DNA from: Anaerolineae bacterium
GTDB lineage: Bacteria; Chloroflexota; Anaerolineae; JAFGEY01
Direction of reading: 5' to 3'
DNA length: 12,257 nucleotides
Assembly (NCBI GenBank): GCA_016931365.1
Contig: JAFGEY010000131.1
Span: 1-12,257 of the forward strand
Position 1 is the first letter of the stretch. Each line of letters starts with the position of its first letter. Below the pieces are notes generated by a model. The model was not told where the DNA came from and ran no database searches. It saw only the letters and a program-made list of their open reading frames with translations. The position numbers were made by a program, and so were the translations under genes. Shown piece by piece: positions 1-7,042 of this stretch.

Positions 1-2093
1 GCCAGGCGCACGCGCTGCTCGCCCTGGTCGGTGTAATGATAAGTCACACCCGGTTCGATCTGCCGGGGCGTATGGAAAGCAAACACCGGGCTGCGCAGCA
101 GGCTCATCCGCAGCATGCCGCCGAGTGCGTCATAGCCGTATTTGCCGTCGTTGAGTACGGTCAGGCCGAATTTTTGTTCGCCGCGCGCGCCGCTCAGATC
201 GACCCACTCCTGGCACGGCTCTTCGCCGCCATCGTCGACGCGCTGGATGTGGCCATACGGGATCGATGCAGTGCTTTGCGCCTTGTCCAGGGCCAGGGGA
301 AGGGCCAGTTTGAGCATCTTGATCTGCTCGTGCCAGTCGATGCGCAGATCGAGGTAAACCTGATCGTCGCCGTGGTAGAGGACATAGTCCGCGGTGAGGG
401 TCGAGCAGCCCCAACTGTGGACGGCGCGCACGCGCTGGCGTGCCGGTCCGTCCTCGATCAAGGTGGTTTTGCCCCGGACCTCAAACGCGCCAACGATCTG
501 GTCAAACGAAACGACGTCGTGACTCCAGGTGTCGCTCGGATCGTCGATTGCCTGGAACGCCAGCGGTGCGCGCAGCAATTCGACGCCGCTGCGCTTGTCG
601 TGCAGGCCAACCAGTTGGCCGCTGGCGGGGTCAAAGCGCAGGTGCAAATATTCGTTCTCCAACTCGCTGACCGCTTTTTGCTGTATGCCCGACCAGGCGG
701 GCGCATCGGACGGGATGTCGATCGTGTAGCAGCGATAGCCCAGTGCGGGCAGTTCGTCGCGAAAGGCCAGGTGGAGCAGGTAATGGCCGCCGCTGTGCTC
801 GATGTCGGTGATTTGGCAGGGCACCGAGCGGCCCGTCTCGTCGATCAGCCGTATCAGGCCGGGACGAAACTCGCCGCGCCAGTCTTCGTTCCAGCGCCGG
901 GTGGGGAGGATGGTCGCCTCGATCGGCGCGGCCTGCGCCCACGGGTGGGGATTAAAGACAAACAGCGTACGCGCGTCATCCGAAATTTCAATTCGTGCGC
1001 TCAGAGCGGCCAGTGCCCGCTCGGCGATCTCCTGGGCGGTGCGCAGGCTCGCTTCAAACTCCTCACAGGCGTCCTGGCACGCTTCGCGCAGGCTGGTGCC
1101 AGCCATGATATCGTGGAACTGGTTGAACAGCACTTTTTCCCAGGCCACATTCAACAATGCTTGAGGATAATCCAGCCCACAATAACGATGCGCCAACGCC
1201 CCCAGTTTTTCGGCAGTGAGCAGGGCGTGCTCGCAGCGGCGGTTGTACTGCTTGATTGGGGATACCGCAGTGTAGCAGCCGCGCGCATGATGCTGGAGCT
1301 CGTCATGTATGATCGGTAGATCGGCGTCGCTGGCCCTGACCAGCTCAAAAAAGCGGTCGGTGCGACCAAAGCGCACCTCGGGGCCGTCGAGGCGCTGCAT
1401 CGCCGCCAGGATCGAGGCCAGGTTGGCGCGGGTGGGACCGCCGCCGTGGTTGCCGATGCCGTAGAAACACATCACGTGGCCCACGTCGGGCGGGGTCTGC
1501 GCGGCGGCATCGTCAATGCGGCCGACGATCTCGCCACCATGGCTGGGGTAATGCAGCGGCGGGCGGCTGGCGAGCACGCGCGAGCCGTCGTCGCTTTCCC
1601 ACCAAAAGAGCGTGCCGGGCAGGTTCTTTTCTCGGCTCGGTTCGGGCCGGAAAAAGACATAGTTGTTCAGCCCGCAGCCGCGCAGGATTTGCGGCAGGCT
1701 GCCGGCGTGCCCAAATGAGTCGACGTTGTAACCGGTGACGGCGCGGCGGCCAAACATTGCTGCAAAGGCACGCTGCCCGTACAGTCCGTGCCGCACGAAT
1801 GACTCACCGGAAGGGATGTTGCAATCGGGTTGGATCAGCCAGCCGTTGACGATCTCCCAGCGCCCCTCGGCGACGCGCCGCTGGATCGCAGTGAACAGGT
1901 CGGGATCGTCCTCCTGCACCCAGCGATAGGTGATCGCCCCGCCGCTGCTGAAAACAAAGCCTTCCGTTTCCTGCATCAGTGTGATCGCCGAGCGGTAGGT
2001 GGATAGCACTTCCTGGCGTCCTTCGTCGACGCGCCACAGCCACACCGGATCGATGTGGGCATTGCCGATCATATGCACGACGGGTTTAGTCAT
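1..2093 (-). CDS. Glycoside hydrolase family 38 alpha-mannosidase, C-terminus beyond the left edge
   Basis: A frame of 697 codons stays open from the ATG at 2093 to the window edge, so the stop and the end of the C-terminal beta domain are missing; family members are usually 800-1000 residues or more. GH38 enzymes are retaining, metal-dependent alpha-mannosidases. Visible signatures are NAHIDPVWLW (residues 11-20, metal ligands H13 and D15), GYNVDSFGH (121-129, D125 as probable nucleophile and metal ligand), YGIGNHGGGPT (211-221) and FNQFHDIMAGTS (323-334, H327 as the remaining ligand). The three-helix middle domain and start of the beta-sandwich region follow. All key residues are present and there is no signal peptide, so it is probably cytosolic and acts on imported or recycled mannosides. 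The start has a GGGAG ribosome site 7 nt upstream. It lies 224 bp after the M20 gene, across the DnaA-box cluster, and may have its own promoter there. Family assignment is firm; linkage specificity cannot be read from sequence. Confidence 0.95.
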   Translation of the reverse strand, partial: MTKPVVHMIGNAHIDPVWLWRVDEGRQEVLSTYRSAITLMQETEGFVFSSGGAITYRWVQEDDPDLFTAIQRRVAEGRWEIVNGWLIQPDCNIPSGESFVRHGLYGQRAFAAMFGRRAVTGYNVDSFGHAGSLPQILRGCGLNNYVFFRPEPSREKNLPGTLFWWESDDGSRVLASRPPLHYPSHGGEIVGRIDDAAAQTPPDVGHVMCFYGIGNHGGGPTRANLASILAAMQRLDGPEVRFGRTDRFFELVRASDADLPIIHDELQHHARGCYTAVSPIKQYNRRCEHALLTAEKLGALAHRYCGLDYPQALLNVAWEKVLFNQFHDIMAGTSLREACQDACEEFEASLRTAQEIAERALAALSARIEISDDARTLFVFNPHPWAQAAPIEATILPTRRWNEDWRGEFRPGLIRLIDETGRSVPCQITDIEHSGGHYLLHLAFRDELPALGYRCYTIDIPSDAPAWSGIQQKAVSELENEYLHLRFDPASGQLVGLHDKRSGVELLRAPLAFQAIDDPSDTWSHDVVSFDQIVGAFEVRGKTTLIEDGPARQRVRAVHSWGCSTLTADYVLYHGDDQVYLDLRIDWHEQIKMLKLALPLALDKAQSTASIPYGHIQRVDDGGEEPCQEWVDLSGARGEQKFGLTVLNDGKYGYDALGGMLRMSLLRSPVFAFHTPRQIEPGVTYHYTDQGEQRVRL

Positions 2094-2127
2094 GGTTTTC
2101 TCCCTGGTTATCCCCAAATATCCCGAC

Positions 2128-2136
2128 TTGTCCACA
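2128..2136 (+). promoter_or_regulatory. DnaA box, one mismatch
   Basis: TTGTCCACA differs from TTATCCACA at one position; this variant is the common box form in high-GC actinobacterial origins. An identical 9-mer lies inverted at 2153-2161, so the two form a convergent pair. Confidence 0.65.
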
Positions 2137-2152
2137 GGTTTTGTCCCCAGCA

Positions 2153-2161
2153 TGTGGACAA
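2153..2161 (-). promoter_or_regulatory. Inverted DnaA box, one mismatch
   Basis: The plus strand reads TGTGGACAA, the reverse complement of TTGTCCACA. It is the only clear box in this cluster on the minus strand. Confidence 0.65.
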
Positions 2162-2279
2162 GTCGCGAATTTGTTCACCGCTTGTCCGCTGTTGTTCCCC
2201 AAAACTATCCACACGAACAGGGGGTTTTCCCGCATTGTCAACGCATTGTTCATAGTTAAACACAGCTTTTTCCACACAG

Positions 2280-2288
2280 TTATCCACA
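2280..2288 (+). promoter_or_regulatory. Perfect DnaA box
   Basis: The 9-mer TTATCCACA matches the strongest known bacterial DnaA box exactly. It belongs to a tandem set with TTTTCCACA at 2268, a weak box at 2289 and a second perfect box at 2300. Confidence 0.8.
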
Positions 2289-2299
2289 GTTTCCACAGC

Positions 2300-2308
2300 T
2301 TATCCACA
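2300..2308 (+). promoter_or_regulatory. Perfect DnaA box
   Basis: This is a second exact TTATCCACA, 20 bp (about two helical turns) from the box at 2280 and in the same orientation. It ends 9 bp from the stop codon of the M20 gene. Confidence 0.8.
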
Positions 2309-2317
2309 GGCGACGGG

Positions 2318-3634
2318 TCACGGCTGGGCGGTCAGGCAGTCCATAGCTACCGCCGCCAGCAGTTTGACCGCCTGGGCCAGCGCCCGCTCGTCAATGTCGA
2401 ATTCGGCGGTGTGATGGCCCAGGTTTGAGTTGCCATCGGCCAGGTCGGCGCCGACGGCAACAAAGGTAGCCTGACCACCGCGCTCTTGCACGCGGCGCAT
2501 CATATAGGTGTAATCTTCGCTGCCTCCGCCGCCTTCGGTTTTGCGCAAGGTAAACCCGCCCAGGTCGAGGGCGATCTGCTCGACGCGACGAGCCAACTCG
2601 GGCGTGCTGTTCGCGCCTTGCGCTGCGCCCATGGGCCGGATCGACAGCGTGCAGGCGTGCATCTGCGCCGCCGCTTCGAGCACACGCAGGGCATAGGCGT
2701 GCATATAGTCGTTGACCTCGGTGGTCGCGCCCCGTGTTTCGACGGTCAGATCGGCGTGCGCCGGGATCACGTTGCGCCCGCTGCCTGCCTCCAGCCGTCC
2801 GACGTTGATCCGGGTGACGCCATCTTGGTGGCGGGGGATGGCATAGAGGTTGAGCACGGCGGTGGCCGCGGCGAGCAGCGCGTTTTTGCCCTTTTCCGGC
2901 GCGCCGGCGGCATGGGCGGGCGCGCCGGTGAATGTTGCATCGAACTTGGTGGTGGCCAGATAGCCATCCTTGCTGCCGGCGACCTCGCCCAGCTTCCAGC
3001 CGCTGTACAGGTGGTGGGCCAGCATCATCTCCACGTCATCGACCACGCTCGCGCCGACCATCGCCTTGGCCCCACGCACGCCTTCTTCGGCGGGCTGAAA
3101 GACCAGCTTGACCGTGCCGCACCATCGATCGCGCAGGCGCAGCAGCACCTGGGCCACGCCCAGCCCGACCGCGGCGTGCGCATCGTGGCCGCAGGCGTGA
3201 GAGGCTTCGGGGTGGATCGAGGCAAACCCCTCGCGCGCCGGGCGATGGCGTCCGGCATCCTGGCTTTCGCCCAGGTCGAGGGCGTCGATGTCAAAGCGAA
3301 TGCCCACCGTCGGGCCAGCGCCGTTGAGCAGCACACCGACGACGCCGGTAAAGCCTTCTTGGACGCACTCCAGGAATTCGGGATCGCCGCCCTCGTCGAC
3401 GGCGCGCTGCCAGCGCGCCTGCAACACGTCGGGCGCGGGCACGCCCAGGCGATCTTGATCCCGGACCACCGCGCGGCCGGCCTGCACCTCGTAGCCCAGT
3501 TCTACCAGCCGGCGGGCGATCAAGGACGCGGTGCGGAATTCGCACCAGCCCGATTCGGCGTGGCAGTGAAAATCGCGGCGGTCGGCGATCAGTTGAGGTT
3601 CAATTTCTCGAACCAGGGCGTCCAGGTTTGACAT
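2318..3634 (-). CDS. abgA: M20-family amidohydrolase, AbgA-like (aminobenzoyl-glutamate hydrolase subunit A type)
   Basis: This is a 438-residue M20D metallopeptidase. It resembles Escherichia coli AbgA (436 residues) along its whole length, including RRDFHCHAESGWCEFRTA (residues 19-36), HACGHDAH (146-153), FQPAEEG (179-185), ATTKFDATFTG (227-237) and a C-terminal HHTAEFDIDE (407-416). C148, H150, E183/E184, H207/H208 and the GSED segment (371-374) supply the expected two-metal site and its partners. AbgA works with AbgB to split p-aminobenzoyl-glutamate, a folate breakdown product, in the cytoplasm; no AbgB homologue is visible here, so this protein may act alone or on another amide. The ATG at 3634 is preferred over a TTG seven codons upstream because AGGAG sits 7 nt before it. 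It begins 11 bp after the stop of the preceding gene and is the last member of the probable operon. The family is certain and the substrate is inferred. Confidence 0.92.
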   Translation of the reverse strand: MSNLDALVREIEPQLIADRRDFHCHAESGWCEFRTASLIARRLVELGYEVQAGRAVVRDQDRLGVPAPDVLQARWQRAVDEGGDPEFLECVQEGFTGVVGVLLNGAGPTVGIRFDIDALDLGESQDAGRHRPAREGFASIHPEASHACGHDAHAAVGLGVAQVLLRLRDRWCGTVKLVFQPAEEGVRGAKAMVGASVVDDVEMMLAHHLYSGWKLGEVAGSKDGYLATTKFDATFTGAPAHAAGAPEKGKNALLAAATAVLNLYAIPRHQDGVTRINVGRLEAGSGRNVIPAHADLTVETRGATTEVNDYMHAYALRVLEAAAQMHACTLSIRPMGAAQGANSTPELARRVEQIALDLGGFTLRKTEGGGGSEDYTYMMRRVQERGGQATFVAVGADLADGNSNLGHHTAEFDIDERALAQAVKLLAAVAMDCLTAQP

Positions 3635-3645
3635 CGTGTGCTCCT

Positions 3646-5223
3646 CTATGACCAAAAAGATTCATCCAGGGCGATATACAGCAAGGAATAGAGATTCAGC
3701 CCGTCAGTGTCGTTGCCGGGGCCGTTGCGGCTGCCGGCGGCGACGCGGTTAAGGATATTCATCTCAACCACTGCGCCGCTGCTCTCGACGTGATAGGCTT
3801 TCATCGCCGAGCCGCCGTCGACGAAAACAGCCTGTTCGATGCGCTGCCCGGCGATCAGCCCGTGCGCTTCCAGTTTTCGGAGCAGCAAGGCCACGTCGAC
3901 GACACTGGCACCAATACTGAGTTCATGCCGTCCATCAAACAGCACCCAGCCGATCCAATCGGCGGTTTGCACCAGGCAGCCTGCCGGTTCGCGGACATAG
4001 GGGTCGGCGTTGCGACTCTCCTGGCTGGAGAGCGCCAACGGCGAATTGACATTGCCGTATCGGCTGAGTTGCTGCATCAACTGGGCGACGGTATCCACGC
4101 AGAAAATGTGCTCGCCGTTGACGACGGCGGGCACAAACCCGCCCAGCATTTGCTGGTACTGGTCAAAGGGAGTGTGGCCGACCGGTTGCACACGCACCGG
4201 CTGGCCAACCAAGTCAGCCTGTCCAAACAGCCTTTCAAAAACATCGGCCTTGAACGACAGCACTGCGCCAAAGGAGGGAATCGGAGCCTGTCCGCGCCAC
4301 ACGGCAACTATCTGTTCCTGCGGCCAGTAGCCGTTGCCCTGGTTGGCGACAAAGATATTCACGCGGCGCTCAACGTCGGGCAGGGGAACCGTTGGCGCAA
4401 AGGTCTGCCAGGCGGTTGATTGCCCGCCCATGCGCTCAGTTTCGACGATCAACGCGTCGATTTCAACGGTGCGCAGCGCCGGAGTGAACAGCACCACCTC
4501 GCTGTCGACGGCTTGTGGCGCGTTGACCGCGCGGACGTCAATCGATTGCCAAGCAAGTTGGACTCGGTAACGGTCGATGTCCAAACGGGGCAGGATGTCG
4601 ATCGTTTCATCGCGTCGAATGCCGACCGCAGCCGGGCGTACGCCCTGAAACGTGCCGCCCTCCGGTTTCCAGTGAAAGCCCAGATAGGCGTACACCGGCG
4701 GCAGTGGAAAATCGGGAAAACGGCGGTTGTGCGCCCAGGCTTTGTCCTCGATCAGGGCTTGGGTCATATAATAGCCCATATTCCCGACGATACCGCGAAA
4801 GGCATGTCGCAAACGTGTGCGTAGCGCAGGCAACTGATCTCTGTTGAACCCATACCATAATGCAGATGTAATGTAGCGTGATTTGGGCGATAACAGTACG
4901 GTGATCGAGGTCGTGGTCAGCGAGCGCGGGGCGTCGACAAAACCATAATCGTCGAGGGATGGCAGGCTGGAGATGCTGTTGTAATAGGGCATCTGCACGG
5001 TGTGGCGGGCGACGTGAACCTTGGGATAGGTGCGTTTGAGCACAGCAAAGGACTGCGCCAGGTGGGCCTCAAAATCGTCGTCCGACGATGCAGGATGAAG
5101 CGGATTCCCACTCAGCCCGTCGATGCGGCCAAAGCCGGATAACGGCCGCTCGTTGAAATACTGTCCAGGTTGAATGGGCGCAGACTGCCAATCGGAAGGC
5201 CGTATTGGGCGTGGACTAGCCAT
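3646..5223 (-). CDS. Protein with C-terminal divergent phosphodiester glycosidase (NAGPA-like) domain
   Basis: This 525-residue protein has no obvious signal peptide or membrane segment. From about residue 225 it follows the layout of the phosphodiester glycosidase (NAGPA, PF09992) fold: AVNAPQAVDSEVVLFTP (232-248), an IPSFGAVLS element (315-323), GGFVPAVVNGE (361-371), REPAG (411-415), a DGR followed by SIGAS (430-440) and FVDGGSAMKA (467-476). The last corresponds to the family's usual LDGGGS, but with one glycine fewer and V instead of L. In animals this domain removes GlcNAc from mannose-6-phosphate diesters; bacterial relatives cleave sugar phosphodiesters in polysaccharides. I do not recognise the first 220 residues, which contain many aromatic and charged positions but no known motif. 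The ATG at 5223 is chosen for its GGAGG site 6 nt upstream; it overlaps the acetyltransferase stop by 8 bp, implying translational coupling. The domain is recognised by pattern only, and the substrate is unknown. Confidence 0.75.
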   Translation of the reverse strand: MASPRPIRPSDWQSAPIQPGQYFNERPLSGFGRIDGLSGNPLHPASSDDDFEAHLAQSFAVLKRTYPKVHVARHTVQMPYYNSISSLPSLDDYGFVDAPRSLTTTSITVLLSPKSRYITSALWYGFNRDQLPALRTRLRHAFRGIVGNMGYYMTQALIEDKAWAHNRRFPDFPLPPVYAYLGFHWKPEGGTFQGVRPAAVGIRRDETIDILPRLDIDRYRVQLAWQSIDVRAVNAPQAVDSEVVLFTPALRTVEIDALIVETERMGGQSTAWQTFAPTVPLPDVERRVNIFVANQGNGYWPQEQIVAVWRGQAPIPSFGAVLSFKADVFERLFGQADLVGQPVRVQPVGHTPFDQYQQMLGGFVPAVVNGEHIFCVDTVAQLMQQLSRYGNVNSPLALSSQESRNADPYVREPAGCLVQTADWIGWVLFDGRHELSIGASVVDVALLLRKLEAHGLIAGQRIEQAVFVDGGSAMKAYHVESSGAVVEMNILNRVAAGSRNGPGNDTDGLNLYSLLYIALDESFWS

Positions 5224-6034
5224 GGTTCGCCTCCACGACAACATAGATGGGGTGATCGAACTGCATCACAAAACCGAGTTTTTGCGCCAGCGCCACAGAA
5301 GGCTCGTTATCCCAGAAGCATTCCCAGTTGGGCGTCAGCCCTTGCTGCAGACACGCCTCGATGAAGGCCTGCGCCGCGAGCTGCGCCAACCCGCGCCGGC
5401 GGTATGCCTCGTCGGTGTGGACGCCGATTTCCGCCCTGTCAGCGCCGACAAAGGCGGACATGCAAACGCTCGCCAGTCTGTCTCCGCTCCACACCGCAAA
5501 GCCGATTCCCTTTTCGCCAAAGTCATCCACAGAATTCCAGGTTTGCTCGATGTCAAACTGATCGCCAGTCTGTGCGAGCAAGGCGCGATCGATGCGCTTG
5601 ATATCAAATCCGGCAGGGATGCGCGCGCGCCAGTCGGGAAGGCGGTTGAACGCGGCGCGGTCAAAGGCGTGGACGCGGCGGTAAATCTCGAATGTCTGCC
5701 GGCCTTTGAACAGCGTCTCCAGGTACGCTTTCCACCCCTCGCCGTCGGGATAGAGGATGGGTTCCGATTCGCCGCCGGTGATCGACGCCGGGAGCAGTTC
5801 ATCGGCTAATCGCTGCGCCAGCGCGGCCACAAACGTCGCGTTGTGGGGATTGCCACAAAGGTAATAGTAGCCCCAGCGTGTCCACACGAAAGCGACCGTG
5901 GGTGCTGTGGCCCGATCGACAAACACACGACCCGGTGCGCTGCCTTCGAGGATAGCCTGAAGCGGCACACAAAAATCAAGGCGTGAAAAGATGGGTTGGG
6001 CCAGGTTGAATTGTGCGGCGTCGAGTTCGATCAT
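5216..6034 (-). CDS. GNAT-family N-acetyltransferase (PF12746 type)
   Basis: This 272-residue protein has an N-terminal substrate-side domain of about 150 residues and a C-terminal GNAT fold. The acetyl-CoA pyrophosphate loop is YRRRGLA (211-217), preceded by the beta-4 strand RAEIGVHTDEA (200-210). The segment NWECFWDNEPSVALAQKLGF (236-255) is the typical beta-5/alpha-4 signature of the GNAT_acetyltran group, which includes the zwittermicin resistance acetyltransferase ZmaR. Such enzymes acetylate small amines or antibiotics in the cytosol; the acceptor here is unknown. The ATG at 6034 has GAGGAG just upstream and is preferred over the adjacent TTG at 6037. It follows the YkvA-family gene by 24 bp and its stop overlaps the next gene. 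Confidence 0.88.
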   Translation of the reverse strand: MIELDAAQFNLAQPIFSRLDFCVPLQAILEGSAPGRVFVDRATAPTVAFVWTRWGYYYLCGNPHNATFVAALAQRLADELLPASITGGESEPILYPDGEGWKAYLETLFKGRQTFEIYRRVHAFDRAAFNRLPDWRARIPAGFDIKRIDRALLAQTGDQFDIEQTWNSVDDFGEKGIGFAVWSGDRLASVCMSAFVGADRAEIGVHTDEAYRRRGLAQLAAQAFIEACLQQGLTPNWECFWDNEPSVALAQKLGFVMQFDHPIYVVVEANHG

Positions 6035-6058
6035 CAATCTCCTCGGTGAAATGGGCGT

Positions 6059-6445
6059 TCATCTCAATGCGCGAACAACAAGCAGTGCGAACAGATCAAG
6101 TGTAATGATCCAGATGCCGACGATGATCGCTGCTGCTGCCCGGCTGGTCGGCCTGTCCTGGGCCAGGGCGGACTCTGCCTGCCGCTGGCAGCGTGCCCAC
6201 ACCGGCGCGGGGATCAAGCGGATCGCCAGCCAGAGGCCCAGCGGCACCAGGATCAGGTCGTCGAGGTAGCCCAGGACGGGGATAAAGTCCGGGATCAGGT
6301 CGATGGGGCTGAACGCATAGGCGACGACGCAAGCGGCCAGGGCTTTGGCATACCAGGGCACATCGGGCTGTCGATAGGCCAGGTAGAGGGCATAAGTTTG
6401 GCTTTTGAGACTTTTGACGCGGGCTTTCCAGCGGGCAACGACCAT
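6059..6445 (-). CDS. YkvA/DUF1232-family small membrane protein
   Basis: This 128-residue protein carries the DUF1232 core [18 protein letters not shown] (46-63), flanked by hydrophobic stretches at about 33-47 and 64-80, with another membrane segment near the C-terminus (105-125). YkvA-family proteins are widespread inner-membrane proteins of unknown function; the [18 protein letters not shown] signature is diagnostic. Its ATG follows the TAA stop of the SHOCT-like gene with no intervening base and there is no strong ribosome site, so translation is probably coupled to that gene. Pairing with another small membrane protein suggests a shared envelope role, which is inference only. Confidence 0.88.
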   Translation of the reverse strand: MVVARWKARVKSLKSQTYALYLAYRQPDVPWYAKALAACVVAYAFSPIDLIPDFIPVLGYLDDLILVPLGLWLAIRLIPAPVWARCQRQAESALAQDRPTSRAAAAIIVGIWIITLDLFALLVVRALR

Positions 6446-7030
6446 TTATCCGATGTACACCTGCACGTCCTGGTTTTCCTCGCCGATCTCGACCGACATC
6501 AACTCGCCACCCAGTTCCCGTTTACTGTGCCGCACCATTTGGACGAATCCAGAGGCTATGTCGAGGTATTCGGCGGTTTGCTCGTCGACAAAACGATGTG
6601 CGATGCGCAGCCCCCACTCGGTGATCAACAGAGGGATGGGCAGGCTAATGAAAAATCGTTTGCCGTTTTCCTCGCCCATGCGCACGTGCAGCCAGCGTGC
6701 CTGCCACAGCCAGAGGGCCAGCCCGGCCAACAGCAGCGCGCAGCCAAAGAGCAGCATCACGCCGACCAGCCCCCAGGTGATGCGGTTGTCGGCGCTGCAA
6801 TAGAGGGCATAGAGCCAGTAGCCGGTTGCGGCGACGGCAGCCAACGAAACCCCGAAGGCGATCTGGAAGGCAGTCTGAAAGTGCTTGATCAGGGCGGGAG
6901 GTGGCGTTGGCGTCATTGCTGGCTGGAGCGGCGCTTCCGGCTCGTCGACGGTTTGCAGCAGTCGTTCAGCCTCCTGTGCTGTGATTTTGCCTTCCTGAAG
7001 CATATCAAGAATTCTTCGCGTTTCGCTCAT
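6446..7030 (-). CDS. Two-TM membrane protein with N-terminal SHOCT-like domain (YvlB/LiaX type)
   Basis: This 194-residue protein starts with ETRRILDMLQEGKITAQEAE (3-22) and continues RLL (23-25). This is the short helical SHOCT-like module found at the N-terminus of YvlB and LiaX-type proteins linked to envelope stress. A Pro-rich linker (31-46) leads to two predicted membrane helices (about 55-77 and 87-109). A cytoplasmic-looking tail of about 85 residues ends in a short beta-rich segment. The rest of the protein lacks the usual DUF4097 adhesin-like domain, so it is not a full YvlB or LiaX. The ATG at 7030 has AAGGGG 6 nt upstream and lies 12 bp after the GT39-like gene. Function is unknown; a regulatory or scaffolding role at the membrane is a guess from the SHOCT-like module. 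Confidence 0.8.
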   Translation of the reverse strand: MSETRRILDMLQEGKITAQEAERLLQTVDEPEAPLQPAMTPTPPPALIKHFQTAFQIAFGVSLAAVAATGYWLYALYCSADNRITWGLVGVMLLFGCALLLAGLALWLWQARWLHVRMGEENGKRFFISLPIPLLITEWGLRIAHRFVDEQTAEYLDIASGFVQMVRHSKRELGGELMSVEIGEENQDVQVYIG

Positions 7031-7042
7031 ATTGACCCCTTT

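Larger units (their letters stand above)
2094..2317. other. Candidate replication origin (oriC) or DnaA-box cluster
   Basis: This gap between the M20 stop codon and the GH38 start is filled with DnaA-box-like 9-mers. Perfect TTATCCACA occurs at 2280-2288 and 2300-2308. One-mismatch boxes are TTATCCCCA (2108-2116), TTGTCCACA (2128-2136), the same box on the minus strand (2153-2161), CTATCCACA (2205-2213) and TTTTCCACA (2268-2276). Weaker relatives occur at 2141, 2171, 2182, 2192, 2225, 2235, 2246, 2256 and 2289. All but one point the same way. The stretch 2235-2272 is somewhat AT-richer than the flanking genes and could be an unwinding element, but it is not strikingly AT-rich. DnaA boxes of this type bind the initiator DnaA. 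A density of two perfect and five near-perfect boxes in 200 bp is typical of an origin; a DnaA reservoir or a DnaA-controlled promoter is the alternative. No dnaA or dnaN is adjacent. Confidence 0.7.

Noticed and set aside
36..1319. Plus-strand open frame of 427 codons
   Set aside because: It lies opposite the GH38 gene, whose catalytic motifs are intact on the minus strand. Its residues show no family pattern, so it is a GC-driven antisense shadow.
2108..2308. CRISPR or iteron array explanation for the repeated 9-12 bp units
   Set aside because: Units are too short and too degenerate for CRISPR, with no spacers. There is no Rep gene nearby, and the unit core matches the DnaA consensus.
2086..2428. 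Short frames across the DnaA-box region on both strands
   Set aside because: Their sequence is produced by the repeated TTATCCACA-like units; no ribosome sites or conserved residues are seen.
2486..3631. Plus-strand open frame of 381 codons
   Set aside because: It is antisense to the AbgA-like gene, with His/Gly/Ala-rich low-sense composition and no recognisable motif.
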